Shown here in pieces: positions 1 to 10,261 of a DNA stretch of 64,000 nt. A program made the translations under genes and the position numbers. Origin of the DNA: Patiria miniata (Eukaryota; Echinodermata; Asteroidea; Valvatida; Asterinidae); assembly GCF_015706575.1 (NCBI RefSeq), contig NW_024037070.1, forward strand, positions 553,874-617,873, in the 5' to 3' direction. The stretch's first letter is position 1, and the number at the start of each line of letters is the position of its first letter. A model generated the notes under the pieces. The model was not told the DNA's origin. It did not search any database and saw only the letters and a program-made list of their open reading frames with translations.

Positions 1-1210
1 GTCGAAAAGCCTAATCGACCATGCGAGATTCGCATGTGTGTTGATATGCGAAACGTAAACACTGCCATCAAGCGAGAGCGTCACATTACACCCACCATCG
101 ACGACATTCTTGCCCGGGTCAACGGATCCACCATCGTCAGCAAACTTGACCTAAACGCAGGTTACCACCAAGTTGAATTGGCCCCAAGTCTCACCATCTG
201 ACTGTGTTTTCAACACACAAGAACCTGTTCCGTTACAAGCGTTTAAACTTCAGCGTTTGCTCTGCAGCCGAAGTTTTCCAGAACGCCATCTCTTCTGCGC
301 TCCGCGGCCTCGCAGGCACACTCAACATCAGCGATGACATCTTAGTGTTTGGCCGCAGTCAACAGGAACACGACGCACGCCTCACAGCCTGTCTGCAACG
401 CATTCACGAATGTAACCTGACTCTGAACAGAGACAAGTGTAGCTTCGGCAAATCACGTGTCGAATAATTCGGACATGTATTCAGCTCCACCGGCATCTCC
501 CCCGGCAAGAAGAAAGTAGATGCCATCCAAAATGTACCTGACCCTACCAACACAAGCGAAGTACGCAGCTTCCTCGGACTGGTCACGTACTGTAGCCGGT
601 TCATACCTGATCTTGCCACCGTTTCCGCACCCTTCTGCGAGTTGACAAAGAAAGACACACCCTGGCAATGGGGACCTGAACACCAGCTAGCACTCCGCCA
701 GATCCGCGAAGGAGTTGCGCATTGTTGGAAAAATGAACTCGTAGTTGATGCCAGCCCAGTTGGCCTAGCTGGTATCCTCGCCCAACGCAATGACAAGGAT
801 GAACTTTTGATTGTTGCTCTCGCGAGCAGATCACTAATGCCCCAAACTCGATCGCATCTTTGCCACATTCTGCATGCTGAAGGTAGTCCGCACTGACAAC
901 GGACCACCCTTTAACAGGACGGAGTTTTTATCCTTCGCAGCCTACCTGGGGTTCCATCATCGGAAAGTCACCCCACGTTGGCCCTGTGCCAATGGGGAGG
1001 TGGAACGCTTCATGAAAACAGTAAAAAAGACATATCGTACTGCAATCGCTGATGGCATGCCATGGAAGCAAGGTCTGTACAAGTTCTTGCAAAACTACCA
1101 CGCAACACTGCATGCCACAACAGGAGTTGTACCTGCTGCACTACTCTATGACAGGCCACTCCACACCCGTCTCTTTGAAACTCCACACAAGTCTCGGGCC
1201 AAAGCGGGCC
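1..1210 (+). mobile_element. Ty3/Gypsy LTR-retrotransposon fossil, pol fragment
   Basis: Translation shows stretches typical of Gypsy pol: reverse transcriptase (a SKLDLNAGYHQVEL block near 135-180 and ISDDILVFG near 330-355), the RT connection region (SFLGLVTYCSRFIPDL), the beginning of RNase H (VVDASPVGLAGIL), then integrase core (RTDNGPPFNRTEF, PRWPCANGEVERF) up to about 1190. No LTR is visible; the element is cut by the window's left edge and is incomplete inside. The IN wording resembles the Mag/SURL side of Gypsy, but that assignment is a guess. It is an old, non-functional fossil with several breaks. Downstream sequence from about 1210 is unrelated AT-rich DNA. Confidence 0.85.
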
Positions 1211-2924
1211 CCGAACCCCACGCCGTAAGTTTTTTTGACCCACTTTTTAGTGGGACCAAATTTTTTTTGGCCCCCCAAAAAATTGTGTTCTGGATCCGCC
1301 CTTGTAGAGACATCAAAATAAGGACACTCAAACAGTTCAGAATTTATTTCGACATTGTTTTATTCAATCATCATCTTTAAATTCGACAGATTCCATTTTC
1401 ACATGTGCATAACTTTTATTCAAGGTGGAACATGGGGAAAAGGATGTAGTACTCATTAATCTAAATTTGTCACCTAAGGCGCCCCATACCGATCGAGAAT
1501 AAAGGCCAAAGGTCACTTAGTCAGAAGTCACGACAGCCCAAGCATCCCAAGTTACCCCAAACACCCCCCCCCCCCCCCAATCTACACCTATACACTTCTA
1601 AGTTGCTCTAGTGGCTTATTTCCTGACCATTGACAGGGTTTATTTTGACTGCCCCCAACAAAATATTTCATTCCCCCCCCCCCCCCCAGCAAAGTTTAGA
1701 GTCTGGTGCCGCCACTGAAAATTGAAAATTAGTGCCTCCATCACAACATTTAAATTGTGCCCCCCCTCTAGATTGAAACTGGTCCCTACAAAATTATAGT
1801 GCTCTTCACAATTATTTGTTACTTGTTTTAGTGAACAAAATGGTCACTGAACTGGCCATCAAAAGCAACAGTGCTCCTCTCGTGATAAAAAAAAAGGTCT
1901 CTCTACATAATGTCAAGGTAAAAGAAACACAAAGAGCAAAATGGACAAGATGTGATGCGATCAAGGTAAATGAGTCGTTTGTCAGAAATTTTAATTTGGA
2001 GATACAGGCCAAAATAGGGCCACTTCATCGCATCACTTCATCACATTGCTTGGTGTTCCAACTTCCATAATTTTTGCACTAAAGATGGTATCAGCATGCG
2101 GTTTTCACAGCAGTAATGCTGAGGTTGTATTCTCTCCAAATCTGTAATAAAAAAAATATTTGACCAGGGTCGACAAACGACTCGTGTAGCTTTATCGCGC
2201 ATCACATATTCATAATTTGTTCCTCATCATACACATGTAGGTTTATAGTAAAATGAACAGGACCATATTTTTTTCTTCTACTTTCACACCGACTGAAGGT
2301 GCCCCTTTTTCTGAGCAAGTGCCCCATTTTGGTGTTGCCCCCCCCCCCCCCCCCAGTTTGAAAAGCCTTCCGCCACCCCTGATCCAAAAGGGATATTTCT
2401 TTTACTCACCCTGTACAATGGTATTGTATTCTTGCAGAAAAAAAGAAAGGCTGACGAGAAAGATAAAAAAAAAAGGAACATTGTAATTTTTTCATAGAAA
2501 CTTTATATTCTGACCAGTACTGCATATCCCTGATCATAAATTGACTTTACTAACCTTTACAAAGTGATGAATTTGAATGTGATTTCCAGATTTTATTTTT
2601 GACCTTTCCTGGCAATTCCTACAAGTGTGCAGAAATTGTAAATTGTTTCAAAAAAAAAAAATTAGCACACAGACTGATTTGGGAATTGAGATAATAATGG
2701 TTAGTTATATACATATATATTTTTTTAAATCTTCAGTCAATTTCTCTTTTCCACTTATAATTATTATGCATAAACCTTGTCAGTTTTCCTTCATTGTAAA
2801 AAATTGATGAAAAAAATCTAAATAAATCAATACGTACACATGTATATATCAATTGATTGTAAGGATTGATACATAATGTTCTGTCAGAAGCCAATATGGC
2901 CCATCAAGCTGATGTTTATCTCCA
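1211..2924. other. Non-coding stretch with three poly-C tracts
   Basis: No convincing gene. AT-rich DNA carries runs of C at about 1564-1578, 1673-1687 and 2338-2354. Text around the runs (ctggatccgccc near 1291, cttccgccacccctgatcc near 2365) resembles the G-run segment near 4203 read on the other strand, so these are probably pieces of one dispersed repeat family. Short open frames here (for example 1816-2070) show no domain and read equally well on both strands, so I do not call them genes. Confidence 0.5.
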
Positions 2925-3093
2925 GTTTCAGCGGCATGCAATGACAGAATATTTCTATCCCCCCGGATGGGATGCCAGTCCATCACAGGTAAATGCTGGT
3001 ACCCATTTATACTCCTGGGTGAAGATAAGTGGGGGTGAAGTGGCTTGCCCAAGGACACAACTTTGGCCAGCAGCTGGATTTGAACCCTGTTAT
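2925..3093 (+). repeat. SINE-like dispersed repeat
   Basis: The stretch contains GGGATGCCAGTCCATCACAG, then CCCATTTATACTCCTGGGTG, then TTGCCCAAGGACACAAC and a final GGATTTGAACCCTG. This sequence of blocks is a familiar signature of short interspersed repeats in marine invertebrate genomes, and the last block resembles a tRNA T-arm/B-box (GGTTCGAAYCC) that has drifted. The open frame across it (2866-3240) is therefore not a protein gene. Family name not determined. Confidence 0.5.
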
Positions 3094-3117
3094 GTATATA
3101 TGTCAGCATTTACATTT
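3094..3117. repeat. 24-bp direct repeat, left copy
   Basis: The 24 bases here, starting GTATATATGTCAGCATTTAC, recur without change at 4473-4496. The two copies enclose a 1355-bp segment holding LINE sequence. They could be an unusually long target-site duplication or the trace of a recombination. The left copy starts right after the SINE-like repeat. Confidence 0.6.
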
Positions 3118-3374
3118 TTTTCTAGACCTCTGGTCAGAAGATTAGGTCAGAAGAAGTGGTGGCACAGATATATAGCAAATGACTTTCCAATGACCAAAAT
3201 CAATCCTAGTGCGACTATAGGTAAAAATTGCCAAAAATAAAAAATAACGAACAATCGGTGTTATAACTTTTTTTGGCAAAAGTAAGTCAATGCAAACATG
3301 TCTTAAGTGACTTAAATGCCACTTACTGTTACTTAACTGCTGAACAACTAGCATAATAAGGCGAATGACAAGGC

Positions 3375-4060
3375 GAAAAAGTGTTCACATCCCTCCAGTC
3401 ACCATCATGGACCTCGACTTCGCAGACAACTTCAAATTTGACCTCAAATGTAGCGGAGCAAGCCAGAAGGATGCTGCTGGTGGTCAAGAGAGTGTAAGAA
3501 GGTCATGCTACAGCTCAATGCCAAGAAGACCAAGGTCATGGCATTCAACACTGAGGACACCACTGTTACTGCCATGGATGGTACTGTGCTAGAGGTTTGC
3601 AGGGTTTCAAGTACTAGACTGCTTTGATCGCCTCAACGGAGCAGGGGCCTACAGATGGAGCGCACTCCACAACATGAAGTCAGCATAGAAATCTGAGCTC
3701 AGAGATGACTTCAAGTGCCGTCTATTCATCGGCACAGCAGAAGGCACTGGATGGGTGCTACATGCACATCCTGCACTTGGTGCTCAATGGCTATGAGAGG
3801 ACTACATGCGAAGGTGTAAATTAAAGTCGGGGAGAAAGGAGGCTAGCTAGTCACTGTGTCTGCCACTCAGAGCTCGCTGCCTGCCCTCTCATACTATGGG
3901 AGCCCACGCAGGGCACCACCAAACTGAGTTGTTGGCACCAAACATCTGTTGACGTACTGAAGCCAGCCACTGGACAAAGAAATAAGGACTATCATGCTGA
4001 AGAGGGGCATACTGAGAAAAAGGACTCATGACACCCAAGTTGGTGATGTTCTTGTATGAC
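3375..4060 (+). mobile_element. LINE (non-LTR retrotransposon) RT C-terminal fragment
   Basis: Read across frames the stretch gives pieces of a LINE reverse transcriptase: DLDFADN near 3410 (the YADD region), RECKKVMLQLNAKKTKVMAF near 3490-3560, AYRWSALHNMKS near 3650, KCRLFIGTAE near 3715, ALDGCYMHILHLVLNGYERT near 3745-3800, and ERRLASHCVCHSELAACPLI near 3830-3895. These follow the order of the thumb and C-terminal part of a LINE ORF2. The copy is 5'-truncated and has several frameshifts and in-frame stops (for example between 3460 and 3490 and near 3690), so it is a pseudocopy. The subfamily is not determined. Confidence 0.75.
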
Positions 4061-4196
4061 TAATAGCATTTAGTCATTTTAGTTCACCAAATGCCATGAA
4101 AGATTGTAAACCCTGGAGTTTACAATGTGGCACATCATTTCGTTCCTGCATTCACCAAGTGCAAATTCAGCAATGACAATGAAATTCTTATATACC

Positions 4197-4350
4197 GAGC
4201 AGGGGCGGATCCAGGAATGTTTGCAGGGGGGGGGGGTCCAGGCCCATCGGATTTCTTTATGTCTGATTGTGGCGGACATGTAGGTAAGTATTATTACTAT
4301 AATTGATATAATTTTGTTTTGGTGTCAGAGCGGGGGAGGGGGGGGGGTTC
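4197..4350. repeat. Dispersed repeat with poly-G tracts
   Basis: Contains GGGGCGGATCCAGGAATG followed by runs of G at about 4227-4236 and 4331-4347. Similar G- or C-rich pieces lie near 4721-4733 and 4905-4930. The recurring text suggests one repeat family with a slippery homopolymer. No coding potential. Confidence 0.45.
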
Positions 4351-4472
4351 TGACCCAGAAAACCTCTCTTGATCTCTGCCCGACAGTGAGTGTCCTAAGG
4401 TAAAAGTAACTACAATTGTATGTCTGGCATTGGGAGTGGGTATTGTTCAAACTATATTTTAAAAACTAATCA

Positions 4473-4496
4473 GTATATATGTCAGCATTTACATTT
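4473..4496. repeat. 24-bp direct repeat, right copy
   Basis: Exact match to 3094-3117; see that entry. Confidence 0.6.
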
Positions 4497-4959
4497 AAAA
4501 GACAAATATGTGTTTGTACCTCACTTTAAGCAAGAGGATAGAAATTTAATTTTATAGGCAATTGTATTTTCAATCAGGCAATTGTATTTTCCAAAAACTG
4601 AAACAATGCTTTAAGCTGTTAAGCCTGCCCAATCACAGCAAGGTCCAAGGATGGACCCAACAACAATATCTTCTCCCAATTTTCCATTTTCCGCAAGTCC
4701 TGCAAATTCGAAAAGCGGTTGGAGGGGGGGGGGGCTGGGCCATATTTTGACGCTAGGGGCCCCTCTTTTTTTCTTAGCATGTTATTCACATTTCATAAAG
4801 ATGTGCAGTTCAGGGAAGTCAAAAATAGTCATCTAGATTTCTCTTCATTTTAATCACTCAAACAAATACTTTCAAACGACCCTGGGGGGACACCTGGGGG
4901 GCACTGGGAATTTGTGCCCCCCCTCCCCCCCAGCCCCCACTTGGCTATGCCACTGATGA

Positions 4960-5545
4960 CTCATGACATGGACTGGGACTAGGACTCGAGTCCGACTTGA
5001 GTCCAATTACCATTACTCGGACTCGGGTCATGATGACACATGACTCAGCCTTGGACTCAAACTTAACTTGCGTGACTTGGGACTCCACCAAACTTACCAC
5101 AAATCACAAATTGTTTTGAAGACAACGCTTTCCTGAGCAAGCGATACAGTCTTTGCCGTGCAAAAGAAACACATTTAAGTACTGGCTGGCTTGTTTTGAA
5201 AAATGTACCCCAGCGTCCACACTTGATGTTATGTAAATACTAGCTTGATAGTGTTTGATACCAGATTATCTGACGCCTTGCCTTATTTGACATGTATGTA
5301 TTTTTTTATTCCATCTTATGAATATTTCCAGTTCATTACATTAGAGAAAAGCTGTGAAAGAAATGGAACATTTACGCTGTGAGGTTTGAAGTTTATTTCC
5401 AATATAAATTAAGGGTAACTCATGACTCAGACTCAGATTCAACCATTGTGACACATGACTCGGACTCAACCTGCATGACTCAGGACTTAGGAGAGGCGAC
5501 TCGGACTCAACTCGATGTTTGGTGACTCAAATACAAGTCTGCATG
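4960..5545. repeat. GACTCGGACTC-type repeat, two clusters
   Basis: Two clusters of imperfect ACTCGGACTC/ACTCGAGTCC units lie at 4960-5095 and 5415-5545 and enclose about 320 bp of AT-rich DNA. The arrangement looks like a non-autonomous element with repetitive subterminal regions, similar in plan to the hAT-like element at 18493-19810 (GAGACC units), but clear terminal inverted repeats and a target duplication were not found. Confidence 0.45.
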
Positions 5546-6093
5546 TGGCTGAAACATGCTATGTGGCCTACACGCAAAGTGGTTGGGCCTTATGGTCATT
5601 TCTGAAACGTTCCATTAGAGGGATGGGAGAAAACACATTGTCATCATTATGATACCATTAAGATTGGTCACCTGTGTGTCCTTGCTTTGGTTGCTCTGTT
5701 CTTTCTGGACAGGTTTGATGATGAGGCTTGCTTGCAAAAGTACAAGATGGTACTGATGTTCTGGGTGGTTGCTGTACCTAAAAATTCATTAAAAAGATCT
5801 CCCATTTTAACAAGCTAATTAAGTAGAACACACTTATTTATTTATTAATTTTTTTAGCAGCAGTCATAGATTAATCAATGCAATGCTCATAACACTTTTG
5901 ATGCGCCTAAAGCATTTTCGAAGGCAGAATGCTGGACCGAGCAATTGTAGAAGTGGTGAATACTTTCAGTGACCTGCATCGTATTTCCAGAAATTACATA
6001 ACAATTTTGCTGTGTAGCTACAATTGCAACATCGGAGCAATCGAGAGCCAATATTTGCAAAACAAGGACTTCTTTGCATTGCACATTGCTAAG
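5546..6093. other. Unassigned stretch
   Basis: No recognised gene. An open frame at 5929-6120 (plus) and one at 5887-6102 (minus) overlap and neither has a known domain. The plus frame continues in the same phase beyond the Penelope-like insertion (7328-7516), which is at least compatible with an older reading frame having been interrupted, but nothing else supports coding. Confidence 0.3.
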
Positions 6094-6106
6094 GTATTGC
6101 ATATAT
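6094..6106. repeat. Target-site duplication (left) of Penelope-like element
   Basis: The 13-mer GTATTGCATATAT occurs here and again at 7328-7340, directly outside the two ends of the Penelope-like element. Confidence 0.75.
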
Positions 6107-6191
6107 ATGAAAAAAAGTAAAACTGCTGCAAACTGCTTACTGACTGGATGGACCTGGAATATATAAATCTTAAAATTAATCTATCCCCAGA

Positions 6192-6872
6192 AATCTAGCT
6201 CTCACGGGAAAGACCCCCGATGCCATGGCCAAACCCATGATTCCCTTGGTTACCACGTTTCACCCCAATCTCCCTCCCCTTCGCAAAATCACTAATGACA
6301 ATCATCATATCCTCCACACTTCAGATCGCCTTGCCCGCGCCATCCCCGACGGCCCCACATTGGCTAACAGGCGTCCTCGAAATCTACGGGACTTGATTGT
6401 TCGAGCTGAAGTCCCTTCCTTAGATGCATCCCCTCCCACCCAGCATGGTACTTTCAAGTGCAGTTCCAGATGTGTTGTCTGCCAGATTCATATCCAGGAG
6501 TCTGACTCCTTTTCTGGCCACTCTTCTGTCACTACCCACAGAACCATTGGTAACATCACTTGTAACACCTCTAATGTCATATATCTCATTTCTTGCAGGG
6601 TCTGTGGAGTGCAGTATGTAGGTGAGACTAAGAATACGCTCAAGAAGCGTTTCTATGCCCACCGGTCAACGGTCAACACCAAGAAACTAGACACCCCTGT
6701 TGGTCATCACTTCAACCTGCCTAACCACTCCATTTCTGATATGATTTTGCAGGGCATTGAATCTCTTGGCCATCGCAAGGACTCAGTTCGCCTCAGCAGA
6801 GAGAAAGTGTGGATGAATCGTCTTCGAACTATTCAACCACATGGTCTCAACATCCAACTTGGAAATGACTAA
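6192..6872 (+). CDS. Penelope-like element GIY-YIG endonuclease, C-terminal part
   Basis: Encodes the endonuclease that Penelope-like retroelements carry after their RT. The frame is open from about 6192 (first residues NLALTGKTPDA) with the first ATG at 6225 giving 215 residues. Counting from that ATG, a cysteine cluster C79/C83/C86 (FKCSSRCVVC) precedes the GIY-YIG domain: VIYLIS at 118-123, YVGET at 131-135, R142, H146 (KKRFYAHRS) and the catalytic-type E193 (SREKVWMNRL). All landmark residues of the family are in place. The RT and linker that should precede it are missing through 5' truncation, so the ATG is probably not a real start. It would act in the nucleus during target nicking. The frame itself is uninterrupted, suggesting a moderately young copy. 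Confidence 0.85.
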   Translation, partial: NLALTGKTPDAMAKPMIPLVTTFHPNLPPLRKITNDNHHILHTSDRLARAIPDGPTLANRRPRNLRDLIVRAEVPSLDASPPTQHGTFKCSSRCVVCQIHIQESDSFSGHSSVTTHRTIGNITCNTSNVIYLISCRVCGVQYVGETKNTLKKRFYAHRSTVNTKKLDTPVGHHFNLPNHSISDMILQGIESLGHRKDSVRLSREKVWMNRLRTIQPHGLNIQLGND

Positions 6873-7268
6873 TCCTTTGCTTCCTCCATTGTCTTCTTTT
6901 ACAGATAATCCACCTGGTCTTCCTTGTTTGTGTTTACCCATCTTCCCCCATCTTTCATCCCTTTCTACCTCCATACTGTCCCCCCCCCCCCCCCCCCCCC
7001 CGCATCATCCCTTCACTCTCACACTCTTTTGTCCGTTCCCACTCCCTGTGACCTTTGATCCTTCCCCTTTCTGGTCCCTCCCCTGTTTACACAAGACCCC
7101 TTGTGGTTTGCCCTCTCCCTTTGTTTCTTTGTTCTCTCATCCACCCTCCCCTGCATCTTTCCACACCTTTCACACCTAATCCTCCTTTTGTGTTTCTTCT
7201 TTCAGCCCTGCATGTTTGTGTGCACCCCCATGTTAATGTATGTACCTCTGTCATTTCTGTTTTAGCCT

Positions 7269-7299
7269 CTGAAGAAGAACTTGCTAAGTTCGCAACGTC
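7269..7299 (+). ncRNA. Hammerhead-like ribozyme motif, degenerate
   Basis: Order of elements: CTGAAGA (fits the CUGANGA core) at 7269-7275, a 6-bp stem GAACTT/AAGTTC (7277-7282 with 7286-7291) around the loop GCT, then GCAA where the core expects GAAA, then CGTC. Penelope-like elements are known to carry hammerhead motifs in their terminal regions. The A-to-C change in GAAA predicts loss or strong loss of self-cleavage. The better copy is at 45155-45188. Confidence 0.5.
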
Positions 7300-7327
7300 A
7301 GGCCACATTAATTTTAAGAAGTACAAT

Positions 7328-7340
7328 GTATTGCATATAT
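7328..7340. repeat. Target-site duplication (right) of Penelope-like element
   Basis: Same 13-mer as at 6094-6106. Confidence 0.75.
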
Positions 7341-8744
7341 GTAAGTCACTTAAACTTGCCAGTGAAGCCGCAACTGAGCAAAGGGCCTATCATCATCTTA
7401 CAAATGTAATGCACAATTACACACTAACAATGGTTTCACACAAAAAAGGAAAGTTAGGGGAACCACTGGGAGGGACATTTGAACACATTGCTGATGGTGC
7501 ATTGTGCCGAAGTTAAAATGCCACGGGTCCAGGCACATTCACCGTAAAATCAGTGTCCCCTCCATCTACCCTTTATGTATGGAGTCCCAAGTTGTTGTTT
7601 TTTTTAATGTGAGGGTCCCACTTTAAGTGTCAACCTCTGAGCCCAAGAGGGCGCCCTTTTAAGTGCAGTTCTCATATGCACTCTGCATGAAATAAGTGCA
7701 GGATAGCCAGAAACGATCCGGTAAATATCCCGTTTTTATGTTGCTTTTAAATCATGATTTGGGTGTAATGAATGAACAGTGGGTATCGTAAAGGATCACA
7801 GAAGTATCTGAAACTGGAGATTAATCTTGGGTTAGATCAATTTGCATTGATTTTGGATAACTTTTGTTGCCTAAACTTTGATTCACAGAACCCGCGTGTC
7901 ACAACTTTTACACGTAGATTTTGTATTCAATTTGTACTTGTACACTGTGAAGCGTTGCTTTCTATACAGCATTACGCTCACGTGCGCGCTGTACATGTGG
8001 GAACTTTTGGTCACCTTTGGGGTCGTATCCATGACAATCGCGCACGGTACATGTATTATTTTCTATTTTAAGCTGCGCGCTGTGAAATGCATGATTTTAC
8101 AGGGAAGTTTGTTTATAAATTTAAACTATATTTACATTACTTTCATGTATGCTAGGTACATTGCACAAGGTGATGACACAGGCTTATAATCCATGATTGC
8201 AAACCAACAAGAGTTGGGTGAGTCAAGGTTATATTTTGATTGCGTTTATTTACTATTATTATGTTGTAGAGATTTAATTATTTAATGCCGTAGAACTTGT
8301 ATGATTAACTTTTGTATCAGATATTTATTTATGTTGTTATATTTCAGGGATTTGATACACAAGAGTTTTTATACACCAAGGATTTTATACACCAAGGATT
8401 TTAATGAACCAAGACCTGAATGAATTTCTTTGTTGGGAGTCCTCTTGCCGTGAGGGCACACACCCTCCAATCCGAAGGATCGTCAGTTCTTCAAACCCAG
8501 GGACGCTGCCGCCGGGCGTCGCCTACCCTCACATTACCATGAACGAAGACAAATAAAAAGATGCTATTGACAAACCTCTTGTGTTGGTTTTGATATCCTC
8601 CTGACTGGTCTGTACTTGCTTGATATTATCTTGACTGGTGAGGTATCATGCTGTGGATATCTGTCAGAACTTCCCCTGCCAAGCTAAGGATAAGCAATGA
8701 GAACTAAAGTCATTGTTTAATGTCAACACCTCAATTAAACTCAC
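7341..8744. other. Unassigned stretch
   Basis: No recognised gene. Frames such as 7772-8071 and 7878-8189 overlap each other and have no domain. A 16-bp unit TTTTATACACCAAGGA is repeated twice near 8366-8400. The segment 8430-8560 is more GC-rich and ends in a polyadenylation-type AATAAA near 8553, so it may be the end of a retroelement, but I cannot assign it. Confidence 0.35.
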
Positions 8745-9050
8745 GTTATGTCTAAACCAACTCGTATTACTCGTACTTCTGAAACCTTCATTGACCATGT
8801 CTGGACATCTTGTCCAGAAATGTACTCACACAATGGTGTTTAACATCAACTGTAAGTGACCATTCACTAATCTATGCTGTGCATAAAGGTCAGCTCCTAA
8901 GGGGCCTGCCTGTAACATCAGGGGATGGTCGTACCGTACAGTTAATGAAAGTGATTTTATTAATGACCTTAGACAGGTTCCTTGGAGTGATATTGAAACA
9001 TCTGACAACCCTGACCTTGCGTGGAACATTTTTGGGCACAACTATAGAAT
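8745..9050 (+). mobile_element. LINE fragment, endonuclease C-terminus (CR1/Jockey type)
   Basis: Frames give TRTSETFIDHVWTSCPEMYS near 8765-8825, then TSTVSDHSLIYAVHKGQ near 8843-8892 (the SDH motif of the apurinic-type endonuclease), then RTVNESDFINDLRQVPWSDI near 8934-8994. This is the usual order in CR1/Jockey-type LINE ORF2 proteins. At least two frameshifts separate the pieces. The next expected part of the protein (DKHAPFK) appears only near 15380, beyond the LTR element, see the entry at 15340. Confidence 0.7.
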
Positions 9051-9096
9051 ACAGGGCCACTTCACTCTATATCCGCGCCTCCGTATGGCTGCGTGG

Positions 9097-9410
9097 AGCC
9101 GTAGTCGACCTACCTCCGAGAATTGCACCCTCTACTGGCGCGCGACTCTGTGACTCCAAGACTCTGCGCTTCCACGGCTCCAGTGCCCCGTCACAAGCGC
9201 GCCCTCCCTTCCTCTGCGAGGAAATTAACATGGATATGGATGCTTCGTTCTAAAAAAAATGAAGTCCTAGGATCATTCATATGGATATGAGCCACAGTAG
9301 TCGACCTACTGCCGAGAATTGCGCCCTCTACCGGAGCGCGACTCCAAGACTCCAAGGCTCCGCGCCTCCATGGCTCCAGTGCCCCTTCACAAGCGCGCCT
9401 TCCCTTCCTT
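9097..9410. repeat. Tandem pair of ~118-bp units
   Basis: Units at about 9097-9214 and 9293-9410 share GTAGTCGACCTAC, GAGAATTG, CCCTCTAC, GCGCGACTC, GGCTCCAGTGCCCC and AAGCGCGCC in the same order. They are GC-rich against an AT-rich background. No coding role seen; the open frames over them are chance. Confidence 0.6.
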
Positions 9411-9520
9411 GAGAAGACAAGTGCATCCGCTGTACTTAGAATTTTTTGCACGTCTGCATATTATTGTACTTTATGCCCACTGACCCCATCTGTTTCCACG
9501 GTGACTGCTCTATGTTCCGA

Positions 9521-9616
9521 CACCCCTATGTTCCGACAACCTAGATTGTGTTACTCCCGGTTAGGGTTAGGGTTAGGAATAGGAATAGGAATATGTGCAG
9601 TCGGAACATAGAGGTG
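9521..9616. repeat. Inverted repeat enclosing telomere-like units
   Basis: CACCCCTATGTTCCGAC (9521-9537) is mirrored by GTCGGAACATAGAGGTG (9600-9616), with one mismatch. Between them lies GGTTAGGGTTAGGGTTAGG followed by GGAATA units (about 9557-9592). This looks like a small foldback repeat with an interstitial (TTAGGG)-like core. The CsRn1-like LTR element begins next to its right arm. Confidence 0.55.
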
Positions 9617-9617
9617 T

Positions 9618-10138
9618 TGTAGTGAAATTCCTACAGCAGCTGTATATATTATGTGCAGTCCTGGCCGAAGAAATAAAAAGTCAGTTAAGTCCTTTTTTGT
9701 TCCGAGTTCTGCCCTAGTGGCCAAGGCATTTTTGTGTTCTATTGTGTTCAGTTCTTTTGACTGGGCAGGGCAGGGCATTCCATTCTACGCGTCGGTATAT
9801 AAACCAGGAGCACATGCTTTCACCACCCCACTCCTTCGCTGTGTAGAGACTTAGCAGTGTTATAGTCGTCTACTCTACAGTTCCAGTCGCCATTTTTATG
9901 CCATATGTGTCCGGATACAGGAATAGGAACCATTAGGTAGTGTTTGCTCCTTACAGTGACTGTTCCCGTGGAAGGACACACTAGTTTTTGTATATACGCC
10001 TGTAAATAATTATCATCGACCAAACCAAGAGAAGTTTGACGAACAACCAGGAGTCCAGAAGAAGCCGCTGCAAGTTTAGAGCGCAGACTCCAGATATTAA
10101 TTTAGGGTAAATATTTATAATATAACTTAGTCCCTAAA
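9618..10138 (+). repeat. 5' LTR of CsRn1-like element
   Basis: 521 bp starting TGTAGTGAAATTCC. It repeats at 14721-15189 with near-perfect identity, differing mainly by a ~60-bp segment present only here and a short duplication present only in the 3' LTR. It contains a TATA box (TATATAAA at 9796-9803) and an AATAAA near 9671. Confidence 0.9.
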
Positions 10139-10140
10139 AC

Positions 10141-10158
10141 TGGTGACCCTGACGTTGG
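10141..10158 (+). other. Primer-binding site, tRNA-Trp-like
   Basis: TGGTGACCCTGACGTTGG begins two bases after the LTR. The first 15 bases differ at one position from the complement of an animal tRNA-Trp 3' end (TGGTGACCCCGACGT), the primer used by CsRn1-type elements. Confidence 0.7.
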
Positions 10159-10261
10159 CCGAAACTCTTTCATTTACATTTTCATTCCGTCGGCTAACAT
10201 TAAAAATAAAATTTGTAGCGTTGTATAAAAATATTTCTCATAAGTAGTTCATAAGTAGGGA

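Larger units (their letters stand above)
6107..7327 (+). mobile_element. Penelope-like element, 5'-truncated
   Basis: A 1221-bp insertion bounded by a perfect 13-bp target-site duplication. It carries a GIY-YIG endonuclease frame (6192-6872, see CDS entry), a CT-rich tail with a poly-C run (6980-7002) and, near its 3' end, a hammerhead-like motif (7269-7299). The 12-mer CTTAAAATTAAT at 6169-6180 is the inverse of ATTAATTTTAAG at 7307-7318, so the 5' end seems to hold a short inverted copy of the 3' end, a habit known for Penelope-like elements. The reverse transcriptase part is absent. Confidence 0.8.

Noticed and set aside
404-907. Minus-strand frames opposite the first pol fragment
   Set aside because: Shadow of the plus-strand Gypsy sequence; the plus strand has the RT and integrase motifs.
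8430-8560. tRNA gene or tRNA-derived SINE
   Set aside because: A CTTCAAACCC block hints at a B box, but no cloverleaf can be drawn and no A box is placed correctly.
9191-9451. Frames over the GC-rich tandem pair (also 8810-9253)
   Set aside because: Arise from the repeat; the earlier part of 8810-9253 is real LINE sequence, but the frame as a whole joins unrelated DNA.
9557-9592. True chromosome end
   Set aside because: Only three TTAGGG-like units, enclosed by inverted repeats and followed by more than 50 kb of other sequence.
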